Assembly (NCBI GenBank): GCA_028875245.1
Contig: JAPPEU010000084.1
Span: 1-45,588 of the forward strand
Reading direction: 5' to 3'
From: Chloroflexota bacterium
GTDB lineage: Bacteria; Chloroflexota; Anaerolineae; Aggregatilineales; Phototrophicaceae
Length of the DNA: 45,588 nt
Shown here piece after piece: positions 17,738-26,183 of the stretch (its first letter is position 1; every line of letters begins with the position of its first letter). Below the pieces are notes generated by a model. That model saw only the letters and a list, made by a program, of their open reading frames with translations. It was not told where the DNA came from and searched no databases. A program made the translations under genes and the position numbers.

Positions 17738-19249
17738 ATGAATATGTTCCTTGACACCTTGGCGCAACATTGCCGCGAGCAGCCGGAAAAAGTCGCCATC
17801 GAATTCCAGGGCGCGCGTCCGGTCACCTATGGCCGACTGGCCGAGACGGTCAAGCGGACGGGCAACTATCTGATTTCTCTGGGAGTCGAACCGGGTGATC
17901 GCCTGGCTGTGCAGCTGCCGAAGTGCCTGGCTTTCATCTATCTGCACCTGGCCGCCGTCGAGATCGGCGCCGTCTTCCTGCCGCTCAATCCGGCCTACCC
18001 GGCGGCGGAGCTGCGCTACTTTCTGGCTGATTCAGAGGCGCGGCTGCTCTTTGCCGGCAGCGAGAAGCGGCGGACCATCGAGTCACTGCGGCGCAAATTG
18101 CCGAGCCTGCAAAAGACGATTTTCATCGCCGAAGACGAAAACTGGGGGACCCGCGTCGGGGCATATTCAGCCGAGCGAGGCTCGCCCCTGCCGCGCGACA
18201 GCCATCAAACGGCCATGATGCTCTACACCAGCGGCACCACCAGCCGCCCCAAAGGCGCCCTGATCAGCCATGGCAACCTGAGCGCCAATATCGAATCCCT
18301 GCATCAAGCTTGGGGCTGGCGCGCCGACGATGCGCTGCTGCATGGCCTGCCGCTGTTTCATGTGCATGGTCTGATTGTCGCTTTGCATGGCGCCCTGCAT
18401 GCCGGCGCCAGCGTGTTTGTGCTGCTGGCATTTGACGCCGCCGCCGCGCTTGAGCTGCTCCGTTCGCGCCGCTTCTCCGTCTTCATGGGCGTGCCGACCA
18501 TGCATCGCCGCTTGCATCAACTGGCGAAGGGAAGGCGCTTCGACCTCAGCCATCTTCGCCTGATGACCTCCGGCTCCGATCGCTTGCCCGATGATCTCTT
18601 CTTCGGCTATCAAGAGACCTTCAACGTCACGCTGCTGGAGCGCTATGGCATGACCGAGACGGGCATGAATCTGTCGAATCCCTTGCATGGCGAGCGGCGC
18701 GTTGGCTCGGTGGGCATGCCGCTGCCCGGTGTTTCGGTGCGGATTGTCGATGCCGAAACCGGGATGCCGCTGCCCGATGGCGCGGTCGGCGAGCTGCAGA
18801 TCAAAGGCGCCCATGTATTCAAAGGCTACTGGGGTCAGCCGGAGAAGACTGCCGAAGCCTTCAGCGATGACGGCTGGCTGCGCACCGGCGATATGGCCCT
18901 GCGCGAAGCGGATGGCTATTACACGCTGAAGGGGCGGGCCAAAGACCTGATCATCACCGGCGGTCTCAATGTCTATCCGCCCGAAGTCGAGCTCGCCCTG
19001 ATGCGGCATCCGGCCGTCGCCGCTTGCGCAGTGATCGGCTGTCCGGATGAAGAATGGGGCGAACAAGTCCTGGCGGCTGTCATCCTGCGGCCGGGCCAGG
19101 CGGCGGACGAAAGCGAGATCTGCGCCTTCTGCCGCGAGCAGCTGGCCGCCTACAAAGCCCCGCGGCGGGTGCTTTTCGTCGATGAATTCCCCGCCAATGC
19201 CCTGGGCAAGATCCAAAAAGCCAAGCTGCGCGATGCCTTTTGCGAATAG
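17738..19249 (+). CDS. Malonyl-CoA synthetase-like acyl-CoA ligase
   Basis: This 503-aa ANL-superfamily ligase has an AMP-binding loop [13 protein letters not shown] (about 161-173, with Ser where Gly is usual). The adenylation motif is [19 protein letters not shown], and [11 protein letters not shown] is near 410. The catalytic lysine is in [12 protein letters not shown] near the C-terminus. The MTExGMxLSNP-x-x-GERR pattern is characteristic of MatB/ACSF3 malonyl-CoA synthetases, so malonate activation is the best guess. The start is ATG 17738 or ATG 17744, just at the end of a repeat block. A short palindrome in the linker before the AMP loop (18171-18190) resembles the dispersed palindrome family. 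Confidence 0.75.
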   Translation: MNMFLDTLAQHCREQPEKVAIEFQGARPVTYGRLAETVKRTGNYLISLGVEPGDRLAVQLPKCLAFIYLHLAAVEIGAVFLPLNPAYPAAELRYFLADSEARLLFAGSEKRRTIESLRRKLPSLQKTIFIAEDENWGTRVGAYSAERGSPLPRDSHQTAMMLYTSGTTSRPKGALISHGNLSANIESLHQAWGWRADDALLHGLPLFHVHGLIVALHGALHAGASVFVLLAFDAAAALELLRSRRFSVFMGVPTMHRRLHQLAKGRRFDLSHLRLMTSGSDRLPDDLFFGYQETFNVTLLERYGMTETGMNLSNPLHGERRVGSVGMPLPGVSVRIVDAETGMPLPDGAVGELQIKGAHVFKGYWGQPEKTAEAFSDDGWLRTGDMALREADGYYTLKGRAKDLIITGGLNVYPPEVELALMRHPAVAACAVIGCPDEEWGEQVLAAVILRPGQAADESEICAFCREQLAAYKAPRRVLFVDEFPANALGKIQKAKLRDAFCE

Positions 19250-19282
19250 CCGTACAATGGCTTTGATGCGGAACGCGCGATT

Positions 19283-19310
19283 TTGAGGTCGACGTAAATT
19301 TCGGTATAAT
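19283..19310 (+). promoter_or_regulatory. Sigma-70-type promoter of the Uma2 gene
   Basis: TTGAGG (19283-19288), a 16-bp spacer and a perfect TATAAT (19305-19310) lie 39 bp before the Uma2 ATG. AAAGGA at 19333-19338 could be the ribosome site. This is the clearest promoter in the window. Confidence 0.6.
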
Positions 19311-19349
19311 CCTGTTGTCAGAGGCGACAGCCAAAGGATTTGGAATCAC

Positions 19350-19919
19350 ATGGCAATCCAGGAGCGAATCATATCAGCTGAGCGCTTCTTTGAGTTGATG
19401 GAGCAGCCAGAATACCTCGATCGCGTGATTGAACTCGTCGAAGGAGAGCTCATCGAGATGTCCAAGCCGAGCAGACTTCACGGCATCGTTCTCGCCAATC
19501 TTGCGGCAGAGATCGTCACCTTTGTCAAGCGCAGCGGCCTAGGTGAAGTAAACGCGGGCGACACCGGCTTCATCTTGGAACGAGCCGAAGATGGGCGAGA
19601 CACTGTGCGCGGCCTGGACATTGCCTTCGTCAGCAAAGGCAGAGCGCCTGAACCACCGGATTTCATATTATACGAACTGGGCCCCGATCTCGCCGTCGAA
19701 GTCATCTCTCCCAACAACAAAGCGGGAGATATTCATCTCAAGGTGATGCAACTCTTGAACGCGGGCACTCGCCTCGTGTGGCTGGTCTATCCCGAAAATC
19801 GCACTGTGGTGGCGCAGACGGCGGAAAGCGCCACGACGCTCCACGAAGATGACACCCTCACCGGCGGCGATGTGCTGCCCGGCTTTGAACTCCGCGTCGG
19901 CGATATCTTCCCGAGTTAA
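19350..19919 (+). CDS. Uma2-family (DUF820) restriction-endonuclease-fold protein
   Basis: This 189-aa protein has a PD-(D/E)XK-like fold. Recognised blocks are YELVEGEL-like IELVEGELIEM near residue 30, GLDIAFVSKGR near 90, and PDLAVEVISPNNKAGDIHLKV near 111-131, which supplies the D, E and K of the nuclease core. Uma2 proteins are highly duplicated in Cyanobacteria and Chloroflexota; their biological role is unclear. It has its own promoter and is followed after 56 bp by a small membrane-protein gene in the same direction. Confidence 0.85.
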   Translation: MAIQERIISAERFFELMEQPEYLDRVIELVEGELIEMSKPSRLHGIVLANLAAEIVTFVKRSGLGEVNAGDTGFILERAEDGRDTVRGLDIAFVSKGRAPEPPDFILYELGPDLAVEVISPNNKAGDIHLKVMQLLNAGTRLVWLVYPENRTVVAQTAESATTLHEDDTLTGGDVLPGFELRVGDIFPS

Positions 19920-19975
19920 CGCAATTCCATCTCGCGCCGCCTTCAAGACATGAAGCGCAAACTGAAGGAATCACT

Positions 19976-20614
19976 ATGCAAAGTATTACTTTCGCGAGAG
20001 ACCTAATCAGGGGCCGACCCTACGTCTCGCTCGCGATCTTCGTCATCATTGTGGTCGTCGTCTCCGTTGCGGGGTATGCACGTTATCAGCATGTTCAGGC
20101 TGAACTCGAAGCTCAGCAAGACATACGATTTAGAATTCAAAGAGAGTTCGACGACTGGCGGGACGATCTTTCAACGCGCGTGAGCGATTTCAATGATGGC
20201 ATCCTAGGAACAGCACAAGGTGCCGGCAACGTTGTCGGTGGCGCGTGGAGGATCATCAAATTTGTGACAAAGGCCGTTCTAGATTACATCGGCAACCTCC
20301 ACATTATGATTCCGGTGACCATAATCTATTTCGGCGTCGGATTCTTTGGCACGCTCAAGATGAGAGTAGCGACACTCCTTGGCGCGCTCATAGCATTTTG
20401 GGTATCGACAAGCGCTGGAATCATCCAGGGAAGCGTCATAGGCTTGCTCGCGATTGCCGGACTGCTGTTGTGGAATAAGATTGATCCACGTTTGCTTTCC
20501 GCGATACAAAATCTACCCGCCAGGCTGAAAACCAGACTGCAACAGATTCGACAGAGACGGACAGCATCGTCGGCCGGCGAGTCGGAACCACTTAGCCCGG
20601 CGGATAGCCCGTGA
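19976..20614 (+). CDS. Membrane protein of unknown function
   Basis: This 212-aa protein is not recognised. It has a hydrophobic segment at about 17-35 (VSLAIFVIIVVVVSVAGYA). A charged stretch rich in Arg and Asp follows, then two or three further hydrophobic segments between about 105 and 165, and a basic tail ending near SLSPADSP-like residues. AAGGAA 7 nt before the ATG supports the start. The coding DNA is less GC-rich than its neighbours. No homolog came to mind. Confidence 0.6.
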   Translation: MQSITFARDLIRGRPYVSLAIFVIIVVVVSVAGYARYQHVQAELEAQQDIRFRIQREFDDWRDDLSTRVSDFNDGILGTAQGAGNVVGGAWRIIKFVTKAVLDYIGNLHIMIPVTIIYFGVGFFGTLKMRVATLLGALIAFWVSTSAGIIQGSVIGLLAIAGLLLWNKIDPRLLSAIQNLPARLKTRLQQIRQRRTASSAGESEPLSPADSP

Positions 20615-20708
20615 ACCGACCATGCTTCGCCACGCCAGCAATTACTTCTTAAAAGAGCGGGCAACTTACAGAGGTCGCCCCTACATTTTCCATGTCGGCG
20701 GACTGACA
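20615..20708. other. Short gap before the dehydrogenase tail remnant
   Basis: This holds one degenerate palindrome copy ending GGTCGCCCCTAC at 20684. Nothing else is recognised. Confidence 0.5.
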
Positions 20709-20789
20709 TTAACGCTTGCCATTCCCTCCATTCGCCCTTGAACGCCGGACGGGCCGCTTCCGCGGCGGAGGCTTCAATTCGAGCTTGTG
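20709..20789 (-). pseudogene. Second copy of the molybdoenzyme C-terminal tail
   Basis: Read on the minus strand, 26 codons plus TAA encode a tail containing PPRKRPVRRSRANGGNG. The intact gene at 21185-23980 ends with LPRKRPVRRSQANGGNG, then its own stop. Reading frame, stop position and about three quarters of the bases agree. No upstream dehydrogenase sequence accompanies this tail. The last codons and stop of the HicB-like gene overlap it in another frame. Confidence 0.8.
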
Positions 20790-21079
20790 ACTTCCGCACC
20801 TGCCCGCTCTGTAGATGAATCATCGCCAACGGGCGCGCGCGGCGTCGGCTCTGGCACAGGCACACCGTGTTTCATTAAGAAATAAATGTAATCTTCGCGG
20901 ACTGTATTCAGCGCCTCTATCGCGCTTTCAACAGTTTCTCCCTGCGCGAAGCAAGACGGCATCTCGGGCACAAATGCGCCCCAGACAAGATTCCCGTTTT
21001 CATCATCTTCCCGCTGAACAGCCACTTGATAGCCGCGGGCCGCCAGGGCGATAGCCTGGTCAAGCAGTTCTTGGTCCAT
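20774..21079 (-). CDS. HicB-like antitoxin-family protein, orphan
   Basis: This 101-aa protein has the HicB-type partial RNase-H fold pattern: YQVAVQREDDENGNLVWGAFVPEMP is followed by SCFAQGETVESAIEALNTVREDYI and VPVPEPTP. No HicA-like toxin (short, with a GSHxxF-type motif) is adjacent, so it may act alone or belong to the HicB-like proteins outside toxin-antitoxin pairs. The last few residues (after about 95) are encoded by DNA homologous to the tail of the dehydrogenase in another frame, so the original C-terminus has probably been replaced. No strong ribosome site precedes the ATG. Confidence 0.7.
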   Translation of the reverse strand: MDQELLDQAIALAARGYQVAVQREDDENGNLVWGAFVPEMPSCFAQGETVESAIEALNTVREDYIYFLMKHGVPVPEPTPRAPVGDDSSTERAGAEVTSSN

Positions 21080-21184
21080 CTAACCGTGTTCACAGAATTG
21101 CTCTGTGTTCTCGTTTCTCTCGGTGTCCTCGGTGGTTAAAGCAATCTGATGACATTGCCTTGGAATCCCAGTCACCGGAGGCAT
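21080..21184. repeat. CTCTGTG-type repeat between hicB-like gene and molybdoenzyme
   Basis: Positions about 21100-21138 hold CTCTGTGTTCTCGTTTCTCT then CGGTGTCCTCGGTGGTTAAAG, a copy of the dispersed CTCTGTG repeat. Nothing else is seen. Confidence 0.7.
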
Positions 21185-23980
21185 CTACGACTTATTGCCA
21201 TTCCCCCCATTCGCCTGCGAGCGCCTAACCGGGCGCTTCCGCGGCAGGCGCATTGGCAGCTTGTGACGCCGCAAGCCATCAAACTGATACAAGGCGTTGG
21301 CCACCGCCCCCGCCGTCGGCACCAGGCCGATTTCGCCGACGCCCTTGGCCCCGTACGGTCCATAAGGATCCGGCACCTCAACGCCGATGACTTCCATCTC
21401 CGGCATATCCTTGGCGCGCAGGATGCCGCATTTGCGCAGCATTGTGCTCTTGGGCCGCCCGCCTTCCATCGGCAGGTCTTCGCTGATGGCGTAACCCAGG
21501 CCCATGTGTATCGAGCCCTCCAGCTGCCCCTCGAAGAGCGTCGGATTAAAAATCTTGCCAGCGTCGTGGGCGGCGATGATCTTCTCCAGCTGGCCATCCT
21601 CGTCCAAGACCACCAACTGCGTCGCGTAGCTGTAGGAGTAGTGCGTATAGATCTTCTCGACCATGGCGCCCGGCTTCGTCGTCCAGTCGACAGTGAACTC
21701 GCCTTCGTATTGCCGGCCCACCAGCTCTTCCAGCTTATGGTATTCCAGGTCCTCTTTGAATCGCACACAGGCATCGATGATCGCGTTGCCGATCAACGAA
21801 GTCGCGCGCGACGCCGTCGTCATGCCGGTCACCATCTCCGAGCTGGTCTCGACGCGCACCTCAATCATGGACGGTGGAATGCCCGTCTCGGTCACCAGCG
21901 CCTGCACCGCCATCGTATGCACACCTTGCCCCATCTCGGTCCAGCCGTGATCGATGATTACTTTGACGTTCTCGTCAACCGCCCCTCGGTCCCCTCCATC
22001 CTGATGGGGAGGCTGATTCGAAGTTGAGCGGTCAAGTCTCCCCTGACTCGTCGGGGGGGATTTAGGGGGGGTAGAAACCACGCTAAGCCGAACCTTCGAC
22101 GAATCCGGCATGCCGTTGCCGATGCCCGTGTTCTTGATGCCACAGGCGATGCCGGCGAATTTGGCGCTGCGGAATTCTTCCTCGACCGCCTCCAGCGTCG
22201 CTTTGGCCCCCGCGCCCGCTTCAATAACTTGACCCGTCGCCGTCATATCGCCGTCATCCAGCGCGTTCTGATAACGGAATTGCCAGCGGTCAAACCCTCC
22301 CTGCTCACAGAGATCGTCAATGCAGCTCTCCAGCGCGAAAGCCGTCTGGTTGACGCCGAAACCGCGCATCGCGCCGCAAGGCAGATTGTTCGTGTATACT
22401 GCCGTGCTGACGATATCGGTGACCGGGAAGTTGTAAGCGCCCGTCGCATGCCCGGCCGAGCGCTCCAGCACCTTCATGCCGACTGAGGCGTAGGCGCCCG
22501 TGTCGCCGACGAAGCGCCCCTTGCAGAAAGTGAGCATCCCGTCTTCGTCGCAGCCGATGTTGTATTCCATCCAAATCGGATGGCGCTTGGGGTGCATCAA
22601 AATCGACTCATCGCGGGTCAGGCGCACCTTGACCGGCTCGCCCATCAAATAAGCCGCCAGCGCCGCATGACCCTGCACCGACAGGTCTTCCTTGCCGCCA
22701 AAGGCGCCACCGTTGGATACCAGCACGACATGCACAGCCTCTTGCGGCAGGCCCAGCAGCTTGGCGATCTGCACCCGATCTTCAAAGACGCCTTGCCCCT
22801 GCGAGAGGACTTCCACCCCCCCTCGGTCCCCCCCAACAGGTTGGGGGGGAGGGAGATCGTGACCGGAGTGTGCAAGTTCCCCCTGACTCGTCGGGGGAGA
22901 TTTAGGGGGGGTAGGATAAGCAACGCAGGCTTCAGGCTCCATAAAGCCGTGCTCAATCATCTGCGTCTCGTAGACGCCCTGCGCCCTATATGCCGATTCC
23001 GCCATCGCCTTGTCAAGATCGCCCCGATGCGTGATCGATTGCGACAGCACATTGCCGCCCTCATGGATCGACGGGCTTTCGGCTTGCATGGCGGCGTGCA
23101 TATCCGTCACCGGCTCCAGCACTTCATAATCGACATGGATCAGCGCAAGGCCTTCACGCGCAATCGCATCGGTCTCGGCGACGACGACCGCCAATACATC
23201 GCCGACATAACGCGTCGTTTCGCCGACTGCGATCATAAGCGGCCAATCCTGCTTGATCAAACCGATGTGCCGATCGCCGGGCACATCCTCCGCCGTGAAG
23301 ATGCGCAGCACGCCCGGATGCGCCAAAGCCGCGCTCAAGTCCATCGTCTTGATCCGGGCGCGCGGGTGATCGCTGAATTTCAACGCGCCGATTTTCATGC
23401 CCTCAATGCGGATGTCATCGACATATCGATGCTGCCCCAGCACAAGATCCTGCGCCTGATACTTCGGCAGCCGACTGCCAATCCCGCCATCGACCGCGGG
23501 CATCTCGATTTCTTCTTCCTTGCGGATGGCTTCGGCCGCGTTCTGAATCGCCGTGACGATCTTCTTGTAACCGGTGCAGCGGCAAAGATGCGGCGTCAGG
23601 CATTTTTCAATGTCGGCCCGGCTCGGCTCCGGATTGTGATTGATCAGGTTGTTCGCCTGCATGACGATGCCGGGGATGCAAAAGCCGCATTGAACCCCGC
23701 CCTCCTTGACGAAGGAATTGGCGAAGACATCCTGTCGATACTCGCCCAAGCCCTCGGTGGTGGTGACGGACTTGTCGGCGATTTTGCTCATCTTGGTGAC
23801 GCAGGACAGCAAGGCTTTGTCATCAACCTGCACGACGCAGCAGCCACAAGCGGCTTGCGGCGCGCAGCCATCTTTCGGCGAAATGATGCCCATGTCCTCG
23901 CGCAGGACGTTCATCAAGGCGCGGTCGGGGTCGCCGCCGTACTCTACAGTTTTTCCATTAAGGCTGAAGCGGATCATCAT
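21185..23980 (-). CDS. Fused xanthine-dehydrogenase-family molybdoenzyme with two insertions
   Basis: This 931-aa protein fuses a [2Fe-2S] subunit (1-155) to a molybdopterin-binding subunit (about 165-920). That layout is typical of XdhD and the selenium-dependent xanthine dehydrogenase group. Cluster ligands are Cys39, 45, 48 and 60, then Cys98, 101, 133 and 135 (CGFCIPG and CRCTGY). The Mo-domain motifs GHAALAAYLMGEPVKVRLTR-like, GGAFGGKEDLS, MRGFGVNQ and GVGEIGLVPTAGAV are present. No FAD subunit is adjacent. Two stretches (about 355-387 and 636-668) are in-frame insertions of a palindromic repeat. GGGAG precedes the first of two consecutive ATGs. Substrate is inferred to be a purine or related heterocycle. 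Confidence 0.85.
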   Translation of the reverse strand: MMIRFSLNGKTVEYGGDPDRALMNVLREDMGIISPKDGCAPQAACGCCVVQVDDKALLSCVTKMSKIADKSVTTTEGLGEYRQDVFANSFVKEGGVQCGFCIPGIVMQANNLINHNPEPSRADIEKCLTPHLCRCTGYKKIVTAIQNAAEAIRKEEEIEMPAVDGGIGSRLPKYQAQDLVLGQHRYVDDIRIEGMKIGALKFSDHPRARIKTMDLSAALAHPGVLRIFTAEDVPGDRHIGLIKQDWPLMIAVGETTRYVGDVLAVVVAETDAIAREGLALIHVDYEVLEPVTDMHAAMQAESPSIHEGGNVLSQSITHRGDLDKAMAESAYRAQGVYETQMIEHGFMEPEACVAYPTPPKSPPTSQGELAHSGHDLPPPQPVGGDRGGVEVLSQGQGVFEDRVQIAKLLGLPQEAVHVVLVSNGGAFGGKEDLSVQGHAALAAYLMGEPVKVRLTRDESILMHPKRHPIWMEYNIGCDEDGMLTFCKGRFVGDTGAYASVGMKVLERSAGHATGAYNFPVTDIVSTAVYTNNLPCGAMRGFGVNQTAFALESCIDDLCEQGGFDRWQFRYQNALDDGDMTATGQVIEAGAGAKATLEAVEEEFRSAKFAGIACGIKNTGIGNGMPDSSKVRLSVVSTPPKSPPTSQGRLDRSTSNQPPHQDGGDRGAVDENVKVIIDHGWTEMGQGVHTMAVQALVTETGIPPSMIEVRVETSSEMVTGMTTASRATSLIGNAIIDACVRFKEDLEYHKLEELVGRQYEGEFTVDWTTKPGAMVEKIYTHYSYSYATQLVVLDEDGQLEKIIAAHDAGKIFNPTLFEGQLEGSIHMGLGYAISEDLPMEGGRPKSTMLRKCGILRAKDMPEMEVIGVEVPDPYGPYGAKGVGEIGLVPTAGAVANALYQFDGLRRHKLPMRLPRKRPVRRSQANGGNGNKS
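21978..22072 (-). repeat. In-frame palindromic insertion, distal copy
   Basis: On the coding strand this runs from ACCCCCCCTAAATC to GACCGAGGGGCGGT. It contains the hairpins CCCCGACGAGTCAGGGG and CTCCCCATCAGGATGGAG. It adds about 33 residues containing STPPKSPPTSQGRL between the strands ending RLSVV and beginning ENVKVII. It belongs to the same family as 22816-22913. Confidence 0.88.
22816..22913 (-). repeat. In-frame palindromic insertion, proximal copy
   Basis: On the coding strand it starts ACCCCCCCTAAATCTC and ends GGACCGAGGGGGGT, so the ends are inverted repeats. Hairpins CCCCCGACGAGTCAGGGGG and CCCCCCAACCTGTTGGGGGG lie inside. It adds about 31 residues containing TPPKSPPTSQGEL between ACVAYP and GGVEVLSQGQGV. 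The reading frame is kept. Confidence 0.88.
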
Positions 23981-24490
23981 TCGTGTCTCCCTGTCTTTTC
24001 TTCGACAGCCTGCCAGGCACTTTTCGATAGGGGGGACCTAACGCCGTGAGAGACACGACCTGGCGCTGTTAGCTCGTATTATGGCGGGTTTCTTTGATTT
24101 TTTCAAATATCTGTTGTGGCGGGGAGTGTATCGAATTCGGTTGAAATTAGGTAAATTGCATCCACCTGACAATCTGTAGGGACGAGCCTTGGCTCGCCCG
24201 TCGGCGGTTTGACAGTGGGCGACTCAAGCGTCGCCCCTACAAAATCTTAGGTATTTGGGGTTGATGAAATAATTCGAGGACTGGCTCAAAGAATTTCAAC
24301 CGAAAAGGGTACACTACCGTTGTGGCTATCCCCCTGACTGAGTTGGAAGGACATTGACTTCGGCGCGGCGACCTCAAAAGTTAGAAATCGAAAATAATTA
24401 AATGAATGTTCGTTTAATACTTGACGCCTCAGCGAAACAATGAGAAACTGCCGCTCGCTTATTTATACATTCACATTTTGGAGCTATACC
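23981..24490. other. Long intergenic region with a MITE-like element
   Basis: There is no gene. It holds the 191-bp inverted-repeat element at 24125-24315. After it comes an AT-rich stretch (24380-24480) that should contain the promoter of the downstream secreted-protein gene. TTGACG at 24421 is a candidate -35, but no good -10 is found at the right distance. Confidence 0.6.
24125..24315 (+). mobile_element. MITE-like inverted-repeat element, copy 1
   Basis: The left end starts AGTGTATCGAATTCGGTTGA and the right end is its imperfect inverse (20 of 24 positions). The element is 191 bp with no coding capacity. Inside are two dispersed palindromes (24175-24199 and 24217-24240). The first 75 bp recur at 33723-33797 with five mismatches. 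The left end recurs exactly, inverted, as the right end of the copy at 42749-42879. Confidence 0.78.
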
Positions 24491-24910
24491 ATGCGTTACA
24501 TTCTGCTTCTACCCATGCTTTTAAGTTTTCTCTTGAGCCCCGCTTCCGCCCAGACCGAACTTGACAAGCCCGCGGGACTCTTCGTGGAAAAGCATGGCCG
24601 CGACTGCATATTCATTATGTGGGACGAGGTAGCCGGGGCCGCCGATTATCAGATACGGTTGACCAAAAGAGGTCCCGGCGCGCTCCAATATAGCGATGAG
24701 GCGCACAAAGAAGACCAACTTCGCGGCTGGAGAAATTGGAAAGAATTAGCCAACACTGCGAACGGCTGGGCGCATGACTACGGCTTGCGCAGATCCGTAC
24801 TTTGGTGCGATTTAGGGCGCGATCAGCTCATCAGAGTTCGGGTGCGCGCGATTGATGCTGAAGGCAATATCGGTCCCCAAATCAAGAAAAAAATTCGCAC
24901 CAGGAAATAA
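24491..24910 (+). CDS. Secreted protein with FN3-like fold
   Basis: This 139-aa protein has a clear signal peptide (MRYILLLPMLLSFLLSPASA, cleavage before QTEL). The mature part reads like one fibronectin-type-III-like domain: LFVEKHGRDCIFIMWDEVAGAADYQIRL near the start and IRVRVRAIDAEGNIGP near the end, with a loop of about 50 residues between. TGGAG 8 nt before ATG 24491 supports this start over 24440. Two cysteines could form a disulfide. The function is unknown. A hairpin terminator follows. Confidence 0.62.
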   Translation: MRYILLLPMLLSFLLSPASAQTELDKPAGLFVEKHGRDCIFIMWDEVAGAADYQIRLTKRGPGALQYSDEAHKEDQLRGWRNWKELANTANGWAHDYGLRRSVLWCDLGRDQLIRVRVRAIDAEGNIGPQIKKKIRTRK

Positions 24911-24930
24911 AGCAGCCAGGTCGTTCCTGC

Positions 24931-24955
24931 GCCGCTCTTCATGGGCGGCTCTTTT
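24931..24955 (+). terminator. Rho-independent terminator after the FN3-like gene
   Basis: Stem GCCGCTC/GGGCGGC (7 bp with one G-T pair), loop TTCAT, then TCTTTT. It lies 20 bp beyond the stop codon. Confidence 0.65.
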
Positions 24956-25037
24956 CCAACATCGACAAGCGGTGCGACGGCGCCAGCAATTATGTTACAG
25001 TTAAGCTCGCCAGTTAGATGGTGGAAGGCGAGCGACC

Positions 25038-26183
25038 GTGACGCAACTGGAAAAAGTCCACGCGCAATTCATCGCTGAATTCGGCGAAGCCCCAAGCTTC
25101 ATCGTCCGCGCGCCGGGGCGCGTCAACCTCATCGGCGAGCACACCGATTACAACGACGGCTTCGTCTTCCCGCTGGCCATCGACCGCGCCGCCTGGATCG
25201 CCCTGCGCCCGCGCGCCGATGCAACCGTCTGCGCCATCTCCCTCGATATGGATGACCGGCGCCAATTCGCCCTGGATGACTTGCGGCGGCCGGCCGAATT
25301 GAAATGGATCGATTATCTGACCGGCGTCGCCTGGGCGCTGGCCGAGCGCGGTTATGCGCTCCGCGGCTGGGAAGGCGTCCTGGCCGGCGATGTGCCCATC
25401 GGCTCCGGGCTGTCCTCGTCAGCGGCGCTGGAGCTGGCGGCGGCGCGCGCCTTTCACTGCGTCTCCGGTTTCGAGTGGGATGCGGCGGCGATCGCCCTGG
25501 CCTGCCAAGCGGCCGAGAATGAATGGCTGGGCGTCAAATGCGGCATCATGGACCAGATGATTTCGGCCGCCGGCGTCCAGAATCGGGCGCTGCTGATCGA
25601 TTGCCGCAGCTTGGAGACCGATGCCGCCCCCCTGCCGGACGAGTCCGCTGTTGTCATCCTTGATACCGGTACGCGGCGCGGTCTGGTCGATTCCGCCTAT
25701 AACGAACGGCGCGAACAATGCGAAGCGGCCGCGCGGCACTTCGCTGTCAAAGCGCTGCGCGATATCGACAGCCCAAGTTTTGCAGCGAGGGCGCATGAGC
25801 TGGACGCCTTGAGCCGGAAGCGCGCGCGCCACGTCATCACAGAAAACGACCGCACGCTGCGGGCGCGCGACGCCATGAACGCTGACGATGCCGCTCTGCT
25901 CGGGCAACTGATGATCGAGAGTCACATCAGCTTGCGCGACGATTTCGAAGTGTCCAGCCCGGCGCTTGACGCCATCGTCGATTGCGCCAATGCCGATGAA
26001 GCCTGCTACGGCGCGCGCATGACTGGCGCTGGCTTCGGCGGCTGCGCGGTGGCCTTGGTAAATGCCGAGGGCGCGAGGAGCTTCGTCGAGCGGGTCAGCG
26101 CCTGTTACATCGCCGCTACCGGCAACCAGCCCGCCCTTTATGTAACCCGGGCCTGCCGCGGCGCGGAGACAGTCTTCCCCTAA
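25038..26183 (+). CDS. galK: Galactokinase
   Basis: This 381-aa GHMP-family kinase phosphorylates galactose at C1 in the Leloir pathway. The galactokinase signature GRVNLIGEHTDYNDGFVFP is near residues 27-45. The ATP-binding GHMP motif GSGLSSSAALE is near 121-131. CGIMDQMIS contains the catalytic Asp region, and the C-terminal motif GARMTGAGFGGC is near 323-334. The start is GTG 25038, preceded by GGAAGGCGAG. galT and galE are not in the window. It converges with an SDR gene, overlapping by 4 bp. Confidence 0.94.
   Translation: MTQLEKVHAQFIAEFGEAPSFIVRAPGRVNLIGEHTDYNDGFVFPLAIDRAAWIALRPRADATVCAISLDMDDRRQFALDDLRRPAELKWIDYLTGVAWALAERGYALRGWEGVLAGDVPIGSGLSSSAALELAAARAFHCVSGFEWDAAAIALACQAAENEWLGVKCGIMDQMISAAGVQNRALLIDCRSLETDAAPLPDESAVVILDTGTRRGLVDSAYNERREQCEAAARHFAVKALRDIDSPSFAARAHELDALSRKRARHVITENDRTLRARDAMNADDAALLGQLMIESHISLRDDFEVSSPALDAIVDCANADEACYGARMTGAGFGGCAVALVNAEGARSFVERVSACYIAATGNQPALYVTRACRGAETVFP

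Noticed and set aside
17455..17754. 99-aa frame containing NPTPGPSPTSQGGE
   Set aside because: It is made entirely of dispersed repeat modules. The same peptide appears from the inverted copy near 30800, so it is a repeat artefact as a gene, though it is of interest as a link to the coding insertions.
20774..21079. Complete HicAB toxin-antitoxin pair
   Set aside because: No HicA-like frame was found on either side; only the HicB-like partner is present.
22580..24049. 489-aa plus-strand open frame opposite the molybdoenzyme
   Set aside because: It is antisense to the [2Fe-2S] and Mo domains whose cysteine and Mo motifs are intact; the product has no family features.
24125..24315. Possible structured RNA or riboswitch
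   Set aside because: The structure comes from terminal inverted repeats and nested palindromes that recur at unrelated loci, so a mobile repeat explains it better.
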